From Schizochytrium sp. TIO01 (lineage: Eukaryota > Sar > Bigyra > Thraustochytrida > Thraustochytriidae), in NCBI GenBank assembly GCA_004764695.1, contig SMSO01000035.1, forward strand, positions 1,052,001-1,116,000: DNA of 64,000 nt, given 5' to 3'. A program made the position numbers and the translations under genes. Shown here one piece after another: positions 1 through 9,903 of the stretch. How positions within the stretch are numbered: position 1 is the stretch's first letter; every line of letters starts with the position of its first letter. The notes beneath the pieces are model-generated. The model saw only the letters and a list, made by a program, of their open reading frames with translations. It had not been told where the DNA came from and searched no databases.

Positions 1-1
1 C

Positions 2-412
2 CATCGCAAGACCCCTCATGGCCGTGATCCACTTATGATCGCTATTGAAAATGAGCACCTCAATGTCATCAAAACTTTGATTGCTCATGGCGTTGTGCCG
101 AAGCGTACTCACTATATGGCCTCAACGAATGTTTCTGACGAAGAGGTCAAAGCCTTTGTTCTCTTCGTAGTGCAGTCCGAGCTCGCGGATCGTCTTCGTG
201 CCTGTGCTCTGGAAAAATACATTCCTCTATTTTATGATCATAACATTACCAGCCTTGATTCTGGCCGTAAATGTGATGAGGACGATCTCGAGACCTTTGG
301 AATATCCCTTTCTAATGATCGAGCTATGATCATTGAGTCTCTATCAAATAAACGTAGCTCACTTGCACGCCTGTCCCGTCGCCTTAGTCGAGGAATGCGC
401 CTTCTCCAATAA
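2..412 (+). CDS. Ankyrin-repeat / SAM-domain protein, 3' end only
   Basis: The frame is open from the window edge, so the 5' part lies outside. The first ~30 visible residues (HRKTPHGRDPLMIAIENEHL, then a leucine-rich helix and AHG) match an ankyrin repeat: the TPHGRDPL turn, an AIENEHLNVI helix and a closing AHG. About 20 residues later a SAM domain follows, with a YIPLFYDHNI helix, a DEDDLETFGI core and an IIESL end helix. A short Arg/Ser-rich tail (RRLSRGMRLLQ) precedes the TAA stop. Ankyrin plus C-terminal SAM is a common scaffold layout; SAM domains self-associate or bind partners. Nothing visible gives a specific function. The first ATG in view (35) sits inside the ankyrin repeat and is unlikely to be the real start. 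Confidence 0.75.
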   Translation, partial: HRKTPHGRDPLMIAIENEHLNVIKTLIAHGVVPKRTHYMASTNVSDEEVKAFVLFVVQSELADRLRACALEKYIPLFYDHNITSLDSGRKCDEDDLETFGISLSNDRAMIIESLSNKRSSLARLSRRLSRGMRLLQ

Positions 413-659
413 TGGTTGAGCCATTATATATAATGGGACAATGTGTAATATTTTAACAGGGACATTTTGACTGTCTCCCTCAAAATGCCCTTCATGATAC
501 GCTCTACCCGCGTATGTATAGACATAGAATTCTGGCACTCTTTTGATTACAGTCCAAATCGTCATTTGCTGCGTTAGGAAGCACCATATAAATTCTTTTG
601 AATCCCATGCCGTCCTTCAAATCAAGCGAAGCAATTGTCATTCTTAATTAAAGAGAAAC

Positions 660-692
<33 letters not shown>

Positions 693-862
693 CTGGGATA
701 CAGACGGATTTTTTGTAAGGCTAAGTGAATGTAAGCCCATGGTCATATTTGTCTCTGTAGAATTATTTTTTTAAAAGTCTGAATATATGTAGTAGTATGC
801 AAGAGTATAAGCAGTTGGTGATATATCGTTTTTGGGAAAAAATCCGTACAAACTTAGGATAA
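413..862. other. Intergenic, convergent 3' ends
   Basis: This spacer lies between the ankyrin-SAM gene and the DRC11 gene, which point toward each other. It holds a GTA microsatellite and AT-rich sequence suited to 3' UTRs. No coding frame is convincing. Confidence 0.6.
661..692. repeat. (GTA)n microsatellite
   Basis: About ten and a half uninterrupted GTA units, non-coding. Confidence 0.95.
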
Positions 863-3526
863 TTACTTCTTCTTTTTCTTTGCGTCCTTTTTACCGTCGC
901 CTGCGCCATCACCAGCGAGGATAGCTTTGATGGCCTCACGTCTTTGCTGCAAGCCAGTAATAGCTGCAGTGAATGTCTGGAAGCGAGCATTGCTCTCCTG
1001 ATACGTTAGGGGAAGCATAGACAGTGCTCCGATGAAATCCTGCTCTGTGAGAGGGCGAGTTTTGAGTGTTGCACATCGTCTCTGGGTTAAAGTCCGCTTG
1101 ATGGCAGTTCGGATTGATCCTGGAGAATACCCCTCTGAAACTAAGGAAAGTACAGACAGATCAATCGTATCAGGGATATCACTTTCTAGCTTGTCAAAAG
1201 CATCCTCCAGAAATTTGCGCCAAAGAATGACTCTTGAGGCATACTCTGGGAAAGGAAAGTAAACATGAATTTGGAAAACTGTACGAATGTCCTTGTGCTC
1301 TGTTTCAGGCATGTTGTAAGGTTCGTTACTGCAGCCAAGTAAAATCACACGCTCCTCGGGCTTGAGCGAATTTGAATATGTCACCAAGTCTTTCTTGAAT
1401 TTGGCAGCATCGCCTGCGCCACCTTTCTTTTTACCGACAAAAATTCGCTCAATCTCGTCAATATAAATTACTCCAGGAGCAAATTCAGGATGTCTAGCTA
1501 CTGCAAATGCCATATGGATCAGACGAGTAGGCCCGCTCTTACCTTCTCGGTATTCTTTGGGAAGGTTCTCTAAAATAGAAGGAGAAAGGTTAATCAGGAC
1601 GGCATTAGTTTGACTTGCAATTGCCTGAACTGCTGTAGTCTTACCGCTACCCGGAGGTCCATACAACAGTGCAGACTTTGCATAAGGTGCTGTCACACGC
1701 AAGAAAGAACAGCCAAGGGGTAAAACTAGTTGCTCCGTGAGCAACGAGCGAATTTGTGACATAGAAGGATCCTGCGGTACCCAATTTCCCCAAGCATCTT
1801 TGACCTCGCTTTGAGACTGGTAGGTGGATCCTAAATAGTTAAATTCACCAACGAGATCGTCTAACTTTTGAGTCGGCACCTTGCACAGAACACCATTCTC
1901 AATCAAAATACCAAGCATTTCCTCGAATTCCATACCTGAACAAAGCTTCTCACCTGGTAAGGGCTTGCTTTTCTTACCCTTCTTGTCCTTTTTGCCCTTT
2001 TTGCCCTTTTTGCCTTTATCCTTCTTCTTTTTACCCTTTTTGCCGCCCGAAGCTGCCTCAAGCTGGGCCTTGAGGTTCTGCAACTGCACCACTAGCATTT
2101 TGTCGACGTTCTCGCGAACCTCTTCTTCCACATTTGGACGGACTACGTTTTTGGCTAGTTCAACATCATGCTTTTGTTGAAAATTGCCAGATTCGTCACG
2201 GTCTAGCCAGACTCCACTATAGCGATTCAGACAGTCTTGCAATGTTGCAGTAAACTGTGTAGGACCAGTTAGAGGTGGGATCTTTTCAACTTCGACCTCT
2301 TCTGCATCACCACCCTTCTTTTTTGCCTTGTCATCCTTACCGCCCTTACCACCTTTTTTATTCTTTGCAGCCTCTGCCTCAGCAGCCGCAGCCGCTTCTT
2401 CATCCTCTTGAGGAGGATTCTTGGCCAAGTAGAATCCACCAAGGTCTTCAGGGAAAACACCTTTGCCAAGTTCCTCTGTAAACCAAGCACGACGTTCATC
2501 CATCATGCGTTCTCGCATGTCTGGACCCTCTTCCTCAAGAACGCGGCCATGAAGATCAATGAGGGCTTGAGAGTATCCATCCTCGTTTTCTTTTTGTTCC
2601 AGCTTTCGTCGAGCACGTGCTTGCTCGAGCTCGTCATATTGTTTAGACTCTTGGCGTTTTGCCTCAGCATCATCCCACAGCTTCGGCCTGCACATGCCAA
2701 TAAATGCGAGTTCTCGCTCGCGCTCAGAATTGGCTGCCCGACGGGACCGTGATCCACGGTAAAGCCTTTGAATATTCGCTGCTGCTGTGTCGACGTCCAT
2801 CTCGGGTGCAGCGCCAATTGCAGCCTGCGTGGCTGCTTTAAAAGCTGGGGTCTTGTTCGTGTCTTCTTCTAAAGACAACCTCGAGACGAGTTGTGCGTGA
2901 ACGATGCCTTGGCGAGCACGCTCCATACGTTGAATCATAGCAATCGCTTCAGAAAGCTCAAAGTCTAGAAGGGGTGGTGCCACTTTCTCTTCGCGATCCA
3001 TCTCGAGCCCCAACTCGGCCTCCTCACCGAGTTTCATTGTCTTGATTGCGTTTATAAGTTTGTCTCTGGCAGCCTGCTTATCGGCGATTTCCTCTGTAAA
3101 GTATCGTGGAATAGGCACCTCAAGCACCTTCGGGGAAAGTTTGAGATCAACTAATACATCGTCAAGATTAACATAGGGCCAAGGCATCGGGCCGTCGCAA
3201 CCGGCTGTCACCAGCGTCGGGTGTGGAGGATTCCACTTAATCAACAACGCCTTGAGCTCCACAATACGTGACATGACAAGTTCAACAATCAACTTAATGT
3301 CAATACGCTTTTGGGGATGAACAATTCCATCAAAGCATGCTTCGAGTGTGCGGAAAATCTCAAGGTATTTGACATATAGCGATGCCCAATGATGGTTCGC
3401 CTCGTCTAGGTTCGGTTGGGCTACCGGGTCTTTGGCGCCAGATAACGTATGGTCTTCGAGAAAAAGCTGCTCCTTCAGCTCAGCCATTGCGTCACGCCAT
3501 CTTGCATCGTATGTGTTGTGCGCCAT
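863..3526 (-). CDS. DRC11: DRC11 / IQCA1-like IQ and AAA+ domain protein of the axoneme
   Basis: 887 residues, close to the ~820-890 of the IQCA1/DRC11 family, a nexin-dynein regulatory complex subunit that links outer doublets in motile cilia. One IQ motif lies at ~248-266 (AANIQRLYRGSRSRR). A C-terminal AAA+ module has Walker A GPPGSGKT at 623-630, Walker B VIYIDE at 686-691, a sensor-1 region (RVILLGCSNEP) near 726-736 and a helical lid with SPGSIRTAIKR near 801-811. Lysine/glycine-rich low-complexity tracts sit at ~388-405 and 494-521, and the protein ends in KDAKKKKK. The Walker motifs look intact, so nucleotide binding is plausible. The ATG at 3526 is the first in-frame start; no intron is needed; the stop is TAA. 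It shares a divergent 5' spacer with DDB1. Identity rests on the IQ-then-AAA order and the family-like 'LKPEERV' stretch. Confidence 0.88.
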   Translation of the reverse strand: MAHNTYDARWRDAMAELKEQLFLEDHTLSGAKDPVAQPNLDEANHHWASLYVKYLEIFRTLEACFDGIVHPQKRIDIKLIVELVMSRIVELKALLIKWNPPHPTLVTAGCDGPMPWPYVNLDDVLVDLKLSPKVLEVPIPRYFTEEIADKQAARDKLINAIKTMKLGEEAELGLEMDREEKVAPPLLDFELSEAIAMIQRMERARQGIVHAQLVSRLSLEEDTNKTPAFKAATQAAIGAAPEMDVDTAAANIQRLYRGSRSRRAANSERERELAFIGMCRPKLWDDAEAKRQESKQYDELEQARARRKLEQKENEDGYSQALIDLHGRVLEEEGPDMRERMMDERRAWFTEELGKGVFPEDLGGFYLAKNPPQEDEEAAAAAEAEAAKNKKGGKGGKDDKAKKKGGDAEEVEVEKIPPLTGPTQFTATLQDCLNRYSGVWLDRDESGNFQQKHDVELAKNVVRPNVEEEVRENVDKMLVVQLQNLKAQLEAASGGKKGKKKKDKGKKGKKGKKDKKGKKSKPLPGEKLCSGMEFEEMLGILIENGVLCKVPTQKLDDLVGEFNYLGSTYQSQSEVKDAWGNWVPQDPSMSQIRSLLTEQLVLPLGCSFLRVTAPYAKSALLYGPPGSGKTTAVQAIASQTNAVLINLSPSILENLPKEYREGKSGPTRLIHMAFAVARHPEFAPGVIYIDEIERIFVGKKKGGAGDAAKFKKDLVTYSNSLKPEERVILLGCSNEPYNMPETEHKDIRTVFQIHVYFPFPEYASRVILWRKFLEDAFDKLESDIPDTIDLSVLSLVSEGYSPGSIRTAIKRTLTQRRCATLKTRPLTEQDFIGALSMLPLTYQESNARFQTFTAAITGLQQRREAIKAILAGDGAGDGKKDAKKKKK

Positions 3527-4755
3527 ACTGCTAGAGTTGCTACCTCTCTGTTCACGGAAAAGGTTTTGAACGCGTCTTCGCCTTGTTTAGTTAGCCTCTT
3601 GTCAACCCTGGCAAGACGACAAGCGTCTTCGTGGAGGGTTTTCCCAATTTAATTACTTTGCCTCTATGCGCAGTTGAGTGTTAACCTCGCCCGAGCTATT
3701 TGCGGTGTTTCTACTTAGGAACAGCTGCGCTCTAAGCGGCTCTCGTTGTGGTTGCTTTTATAACGCAAGTTACTTATTCTTTGAATACCTTTTCTACTGT
3801 CACAACACTAAGCTCTCCGTTGTCCTTAGTGTTGTATTTAGCTTTGCTTACTAATTAAACTCCTTGCGACAGTGCGCACTTGCTTAAGTTCTTCTTTTGG
3901 AGCTCGAATCTGCCTGCGTTTCATTAAAAAAAAGTCGCTCCTTTACTCAATTTATCAGATATTCTAACGTCAGTTTCTTCAGGAGCAACAATTTTACCAC
4001 CTCAATGGCTCCTTATGCTTGGGTTTCTCTTTATCTCTCTTCAAAGCAGCTGTATCATGACACAAGCGATAGCTTGATCAACTAAAACCAACCTTCGAGC
4101 AAGCCTGGAAAAATTGGTCTAACGGATCCCATGCGCGACGCGAAGCGGCCGTTACACAACCAGGCTAACTACCATCTCCAGTGAAGTGGTCAGGAAAAAA
4201 AGATTCACTATGAATTATGTGTATTATTATGCTAAATATTGGATCATACTATTCATAACAGGAGCCCAAACAGGTTGAAGCATATTATATAGGGTATACG
4301 TTAGCAGTTATACTGTGACCTCTTCTAAATCTTTTAATTGAGAAGAGGAAAATCGAGAGAAAGAAGCCATAATCAAAAGGAATCAAAGCGCGATCCTCGC
4401 AGAGGCCCTGCGCTTGCTCACTCTCGCTTTTGTGCCGGTCGGCGAAGGCGCAACTTCCTCACTCTCCGGTGTCTTCGCCTGTGCTCGCTGCGGGCCGCAG
4501 TCGCCGCGGCGGAGTGCTAAGGCAGTCTTTCGCTACCAGTCAGCTCGCGGTTGGAGACGTGGTTAGACTGATTTGCTACCAAACCCTGCAGCTGGTGCTG
4601 CTCTTAAAGTCGCGGTGACAGCTTCGACGCTGTGATCGGTTCGGGTAGCCAGTCTCTACGGCCATCTGTGCTTGTTGAGGTTTCCGCACCGGGGTGATTG
4701 CTTTCGATTTTCTCAGTGCAGGTTCTGGCTACAGAGTTGGAGTTTTTTTGCTAGG
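3527..4755. promoter_or_regulatory. Divergent 5' spacer shared by DRC11 and DDB1
   Basis: 1.2 kb between two divergent starts, so both promoters must lie here. The half next to DDB1 (about 4380-4660) is clearly GC-rich, with CG-dense stretches such as GGGCCGCAGTCGCCGCGG. The half near DRC11 is mixed. No TATA element or coding frame is convincing. In the DDB1 frame the sequence is open back to 4672, but there is no ATG before 4756. Confidence 0.5.
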
Positions 4756-7700
4756 ATGTATCAATACGTGGTGTCGGCGCAGAAACCGACGAATGTGACG
4801 CATGTGCTTAAGGGTCACTTCATCAGCGAGACGGAGTTGAACTTGATCATATGCAAGTCCACTCGGCTTGAGTTTCACACACTCACAGAGGACGGCCTTG
4901 TGGCGCAGTTTGATCTTGGCATCTATGGTCGTGTGGCCACGTGCAAGCTCTACAAACCCAGTGGGGAGCCCAGAGAGCTGCTCTTCGTCGTAACCGAACG
5001 TCGTCAGTACTTTGTGCTTGGATATGACCCGAAAAAGCAGTCCATCAAGACTCGCGCGAAGGGTCAAATTCAGAGTCGCATCAACCGTCCGAACGAAAAT
5101 GGGCAAATTGGCATCATTGATCCAGATGGCAGAGTCATCGGCCTTAATCTTTTCCAGGGCCAGTTTGATGTGATTCCTATGGATTCCAAGGGCCAACTTA
5201 AAGACTCTTTCAACATCCGTCTTGAGGAGATCAATGTGATTGACATTCAGTTCCTCTACGGCTATGATACTCCAGTGATTTGCGTTCTCTATGAAGATAA
5301 CCGCAAGAACCGTAGTACACGCCATATCAAGACATACTCTATCTCCTTGAAGAACATGGAGTTTACGGAAGGCCCTTGGAGCCAGCCCAATGTGGATCTT
5401 GACACAAACATGATTATTCCAGTACCCGAGCCTATCGGCGGCGTCCTTATTATGGGTCTCGAGACAATTGCCTACAGAAATGGTCGCGCAAGTGGCCGAG
5501 GACAAGTCGGTACCACAATTGCAATCCCAATTAAATGTGGCCTTATTCGTGCCTATGCACCAATTGATGCTGATGGCCTCCGCTGGCTGCTTTGCGATGA
5601 GTGGGGCGGCTTGCATGTGCTAGCTCTTCAGGTTGACAAGACACCGATGGACCCATCGACTGATGGCACTGGTGCAAAAGTTAGCAGTGCCATCAAGGCT
5701 GGCGTAACTGGAGTAACTGGATCCTCCTCCTCCTCATCTTCATCGTCATCATTGTCATCCGCTGTACCTACCATGCAACGTCACCAGGTTACAGTGGTGG
5801 ACCTTAGTATGGAATTTCTTGGTGAGACCTCGATCGCTTCCTCCATTGCTTATCTTGACAACGGTTATGTCTTTATCGGCAGCTCGTTCGGAGACTCCCA
5901 GCTGATTCATCTTAGCGTGGAGCGTGATCCGACTACTAAGTCCTATGTTGAGGTCGTTCAGACATGCCCCAATCTCGGACCTATCGTCGACTTTTGTGTA
6001 GTCGATTTGGACCGACAAGGTCAATGCCAGGTGGTGACCTGCTCTGGTGGTTTCAAGGATGGGTCTCTCCGGGTTGTTCGTAATGGTATTGGTATTGATG
6101 AGCAGTGCGCTGTGGAGTTTCCAGGCATCCAGGCAATGTGGTCGCTTCGTGGTGGCTTTGCCTCTAAGTGGGACCAATACCTTGTGCAAACCTTTACTAG
6201 CGAAACTCGTGTCCTCGCAATTGAAGATGATGAGTTGTCTGAGGTAGATTTGGGAGGGTTTATTCAGGACGACTTTTCTCTATGCTGCAGTAACATGGTT
6301 GGTGACCATTTGCTTCAGGTAACCCGTTCTGAAGCTCGCATTGTGAGTTGTGCAAATCCGAACGTTGTGAAGACAAGTTGGAAACCGCCAAGCACTCACA
6401 GGATAACTGTAGCCAGTGCAAACGCAACACAAGTTCTTCTAGCTCTGAACGGTGGAAAGTTGATTCTATTCGAAATTGATCAGTCATCTGGTGAACTTAT
6501 GCAAAAATCTGAAAAGGAGTTGCCTCATGAGGTGGCCTGCCTTTCTATTCACCCTCTGGATCCTCGCACCAACGCTTCTAAGAATGGTGAAGATACAATG
6601 ATGACTGATTCCTCTAATATGGGAGTTGACGTTAACGGGGTTCCCTTGAGTGCCGATCTTGCCGCTGTGGGTATGTGGACTGGTGTCACGGTTCGCCTTT
6701 TGGTATTGCCAACTCTAGAGGAGGTACATAAGGAGAAGTTGACAGTAGAGACCATCCCCCGTTCATTGCTCTTTGTTTCTCTTGAAGGACGGGACCACCT
6801 CCTTGCCGGACTTGGTGATGGTAAGCTCTTCACTTTTGATCTTAACCGTGGAGCTGGTAAGGATAATCTTCTTTCAGGAAAGAAGAAGATTTCACTTGGT
6901 TCTAGGCCAATCTCTCTGTCCCGTTTCCGTTCTAAAGACGTTACTCATGTATTCGCCGGCTCTGATCGCCCGACCGTGATTTACTCAAGTGGAAGTAAGC
7001 TCCTGTACTCCAACGTGAACCAACGTGAAGTTACTTGTATGGCCTCATTTAACGCTGAAAGCTTCCCTGAGAGCCTTGCTCTTGCCTCAGAAGAAGATTT
7101 GACCATCGGCACAATCAACGAGATTCAGAAACTCCACATTCGTCCTTTTCCTCTGGGCGAGCAGCCGCGCCGTATTTGCCATCACAAGGATGGGAACACT
7201 GGAAGCTTTGCTGTTTGCACCATGCGCTCAGGTGATTCTAGTGTTTCTCGCTCTGTAGCTGCAAATGGGGACAAGTCTAATGGCAAAATATCTAGCTTTG
7301 GCGAGTCTAGCTCCATGGATATGGATGCACGCATGACCACTGGTGATGATGAGCCAAGTAACATGGTTGAGACAAACTTTGTTCGGCTCATTGATGACCA
7401 AACATTTGACGTGCTAGACTCATTCCAACTGGATGAGTTTGAAACAGGCTGCTCAATTACCTCATGCACATTTTACGAGGAAGGCTTTGGATCTTCTGGT
7501 GACAAGTCAGGGAACAAGACAAACTCGAGCTCCTCAAGCTCTAGTGCTGGTGATGGTCGGAATTCTTCTTCATCCAGTGCTATGGAGACCGAGGGCGTTA
7601 CAAACAATCAAAAGGATGCAGAGCGTAAACAATTCATTGTGGTTGGTACAGCTTACCCTATCGAAGGTGAGCAAGAACCGACAAAGGGTCGCATCCTGGT

Positions 7701-8802
7701 TTTTCAGGTAGCAGAGAACATTGCGAATAAAACTCAGGCCACCCCAACAGGCAATGGCCCTGCAGGGGGCGCTTCTGGCGAGAGTGGCCGCAAACTTATT
7801 CTAGTTGCCGAGAAGCAGACCCGTGGTGCCGTTTACTCTTTGAACAGCTTTAATGGTAAGCTTTTGGCTGGTATCAATTCTGAAGTGATGCTCTTTGCAT
7901 TCTCCTCAGATGGTCCTGACCAGAGCGAACTTGTAGCCAAGGGTAGCCACAACGAGCACATTCTTGCATTATATGTTCAATCCCGTGGTGATTTTATTGT
8001 GGTGGGAGATTTGATGAACTCTGTTTCCTTGCTTGTGTACAGAGGTTTAGATGACTCGATTGAGGAGATTGCTCGGGACTATAACGCGAATTGGATGACG
8101 GCTGTCGGAATCCTTGATGATGATACATACATTGGCACAGAAACTCATATGAACTTGTTCACCGTGCAGAAAAACAGCGAGGCAGCGACTGAGGAAGCAA
8201 GACATATGCTCCGCGTGGTTGGCGAGTTTCACATTGGCGAGTTTGTGAACCGCTTCCACCATGGTTCATTGGTTATGAAGAACCAGGACCCATCTAGCAA
8301 ACGCGATGAAACTCCGGTGGACCCAACTGTCAGCACCACAGCTCCTGACCAGATCTCTGAGACTATTCGCTCTATTCTAACGACCAGTGCTACCCCTGAG
8401 ATGCTTTTTAGTACTGTCAATGGTGTGATTGGCGTTATCGCTTCGTTGACTGAGCCTCAGTATAAGCTGCTTAAACGTATGGAACGTGCTTTGGGTACTG
8501 TGATCGAGGGTGTCGGTGGCCTAAAACACGACGAGTGGCGATCCTTCACCAACGACCGTAAGCAAACGCCAGCCCATGGGTTTATTGACGGTGACTTGAT
8601 CGAAGGGTTCCTTGAACTCGACACCGAGGACGCTCAGACTGTCGTTGATTTAGTTAATGGTACAAAACCGTTGCCCTCTGGTGAGGACATTTCACCTTTG
8701 CTGTCCGCTGCTGCTGCCAGCAACGCTACTGATAGCGTGTCGCTCAACTTGGATGTGGAAAGCTTGACTCGCTTTGTTGAGGACCTGGCCCGCCTTCACT
8801 AA
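4756..8802 (+). CDS. DDB1: DDB1, damaged-DNA-binding protein 1 / CUL4 adaptor
   Basis: 1348 residues against ~1140 in animals. DDB1 is the three-propeller adaptor that joins CUL4 to DCAF receptors and DDB2, acting in nucleotide-excision repair and replication-linked proteolysis. The N-terminus MYQYVVSAQKPT matches the conserved start, followed by ELNLIICKSTRLE and an IYGRVA strand of propeller A. Later landmarks are EKQTRGAVYSLNSFNGKLLA, FHHGSLVMKNQ and, near 1275, GFIDGDLIEGFLELD, all hallmarks of propeller C and the C-terminal helices. The extra length is mostly inserts: a serine run at ~323-335 and a Ser/Asn/Gly-rich loop at ~914-955. The ATG at 4756 was chosen because it gives the conserved N-terminus and no earlier in-frame ATG exists. 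Intronless, TAA stop. Confidence 0.95.
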   Translation: MYQYVVSAQKPTNVTHVLKGHFISETELNLIICKSTRLEFHTLTEDGLVAQFDLGIYGRVATCKLYKPSGEPRELLFVVTERRQYFVLGYDPKKQSIKTRAKGQIQSRINRPNENGQIGIIDPDGRVIGLNLFQGQFDVIPMDSKGQLKDSFNIRLEEINVIDIQFLYGYDTPVICVLYEDNRKNRSTRHIKTYSISLKNMEFTEGPWSQPNVDLDTNMIIPVPEPIGGVLIMGLETIAYRNGRASGRGQVGTTIAIPIKCGLIRAYAPIDADGLRWLLCDEWGGLHVLALQVDKTPMDPSTDGTGAKVSSAIKAGVTGVTGSSSSSSSSSSLSSAVPTMQRHQVTVVDLSMEFLGETSIASSIAYLDNGYVFIGSSFGDSQLIHLSVERDPTTKSYVEVVQTCPNLGPIVDFCVVDLDRQGQCQVVTCSGGFKDGSLRVVRNGIGIDEQCAVEFPGIQAMWSLRGGFASKWDQYLVQTFTSETRVLAIEDDELSEVDLGGFIQDDFSLCCSNMVGDHLLQVTRSEARIVSCANPNVVKTSWKPPSTHRITVASANATQVLLALNGGKLILFEIDQSSGELMQKSEKELPHEVACLSIHPLDPRTNASKNGEDTMMTDSSNMGVDVNGVPLSADLAAVGMWTGVTVRLLVLPTLEEVHKEKLTVETIPRSLLFVSLEGRDHLLAGLGDGKLFTFDLNRGAGKDNLLSGKKKISLGSRPISLSRFRSKDVTHVFAGSDRPTVIYSSGSKLLYSNVNQREVTCMASFNAESFPESLALASEEDLTIGTINEIQKLHIRPFPLGEQPRRICHHKDGNTGSFAVCTMRSGDSSVSRSVAANGDKSNGKISSFGESSSMDMDARMTTGDDEPSNMVETNFVRLIDDQTFDVLDSFQLDEFETGCSITSCTFYEEGFGSSGDKSGNKTNSSSSSSSAGDGRNSSSSSAMETEGVTNNQKDAERKQFIVVGTAYPIEGEQEPTKGRILVFQVAENIANKTQATPTGNGPAGGASGESGRKLILVAEKQTRGAVYSLNSFNGKLLAGINSEVMLFAFSSDGPDQSELVAKGSHNEHILALYVQSRGDFIVVGDLMNSVSLLVYRGLDDSIEEIARDYNANWMTAVGILDDDTYIGTETHMNLFTVQKNSEAATEEARHMLRVVGEFHIGEFVNRFHHGSLVMKNQDPSSKRDETPVDPTVSTTAPDQISETIRSILTTSATPEMLFSTVNGVIGVIASLTEPQYKLLKRMERALGTVIEGVGGLKHDEWRSFTNDRKQTPAHGFIDGDLIEGFLELDTEDAQTVVDLVNGTKPLPSGEDISPLLSAAAASNATDSVSLNLDVESLTRFVEDLARLH

Positions 8803-9903
8803 ATTAACCATGCAGAATTTGTCCAAGAAGACATGACCCCTTAACAGTGCCTCTGATGCTGAGTTTAACAAAATAGCAAAGTCTCGTTTTGTTTGTTTGG
8901 TTGCTCAAGCTCGCTTGCGTATATAACACTTTTGTTTCGTATCTCCTGATACGGCAGCTTGTGCTCATTTCTTCTGGTCAGCAAGCCTTTTGTATGCTGT
9001 CTAAGTACACTTACACAAATCAAACAGATTTCCCCCCAACGATTTTACTCCCTAAGACATATAAAAATATCAAAATCTAAACACCATCTTACGAATTATA
9101 GATGACAGGCTATGCTCTTTGCTTTCTCAAAGACATTACAATCTGAGATAGAAGAGGTGTTATTGTACGTTGCTTTGGTCCAATGACAAGCTCTCGACCA
9201 GTTTTAAAGTGCAACATGTCAACAACGCAAAGAATTGCAATTCTCAATATTATCGCTCTCTCTCTCTCTATGTATATAGAGAGGATTCTAGCGCAAGCGA
9301 ACAATATGTGAATCGAGCAGGTTCAAAAATATAAAACATGTATGCGAGAGAACAAAAAAAAATATAATGATGGTGACATACTACAAAGAAAACATGAGCG
9401 TATAGGATGGATAAGAGAAGCGCAGAAATCTTATATCCTATCGATCACACATACGTCTTCAAACAAATGATCAATGTCTCGTTTGACCTGAGTCAAGAAG
9501 CATTCTAATACATTAGATCCCACTAACAAACCTAGATCAGATTCTTTCTTACACTTTTGAGCTCAATGTCCACCATAAAAATTAAAAAAAAAAAAAGAAT
9601 GAGGTGACTAACAGAGGTGCGACGCAACTGAGATCAATAAATAGAAACTGATTTGTCCTAGAAATGCTTCTGCCAGCATAAAATGAATACATTCGCAGAG
9701 TTTTGTGCAGAATGGAAAACTATGAGAGTTGCAGAGTGTGTGAATTAGCTTGTACTGACTCGATCTTATGATAAAGAACAGTTTGGACGCAGTGTCGAGT
9801 ATAATCTAGTCTCTAATGATTGTACGTGAGTATTAGTCATGATAAGATAATTCTCATGACATCTTTCATCTTGATGTGCAACTAGTTTTCAATCACTTCG
9901 AGG
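8803..9903. other. Intergenic, convergent 3' ends
   Basis: 1.1 kb between the stops of DDB1 and the CHY/RING gene. AT-rich, with a short CT run (~9256-9270) and an A run (~9583-9596). It probably contains both 3' UTRs. No coding or RNA feature seen. Confidence 0.6.

Noticed and set aside
4672-4755. N-terminal extension of DDB1 upstream of the chosen start
   Set aside because: The extension has no ATG and the conserved DDB1 N-terminus begins at the ATG at 4756.
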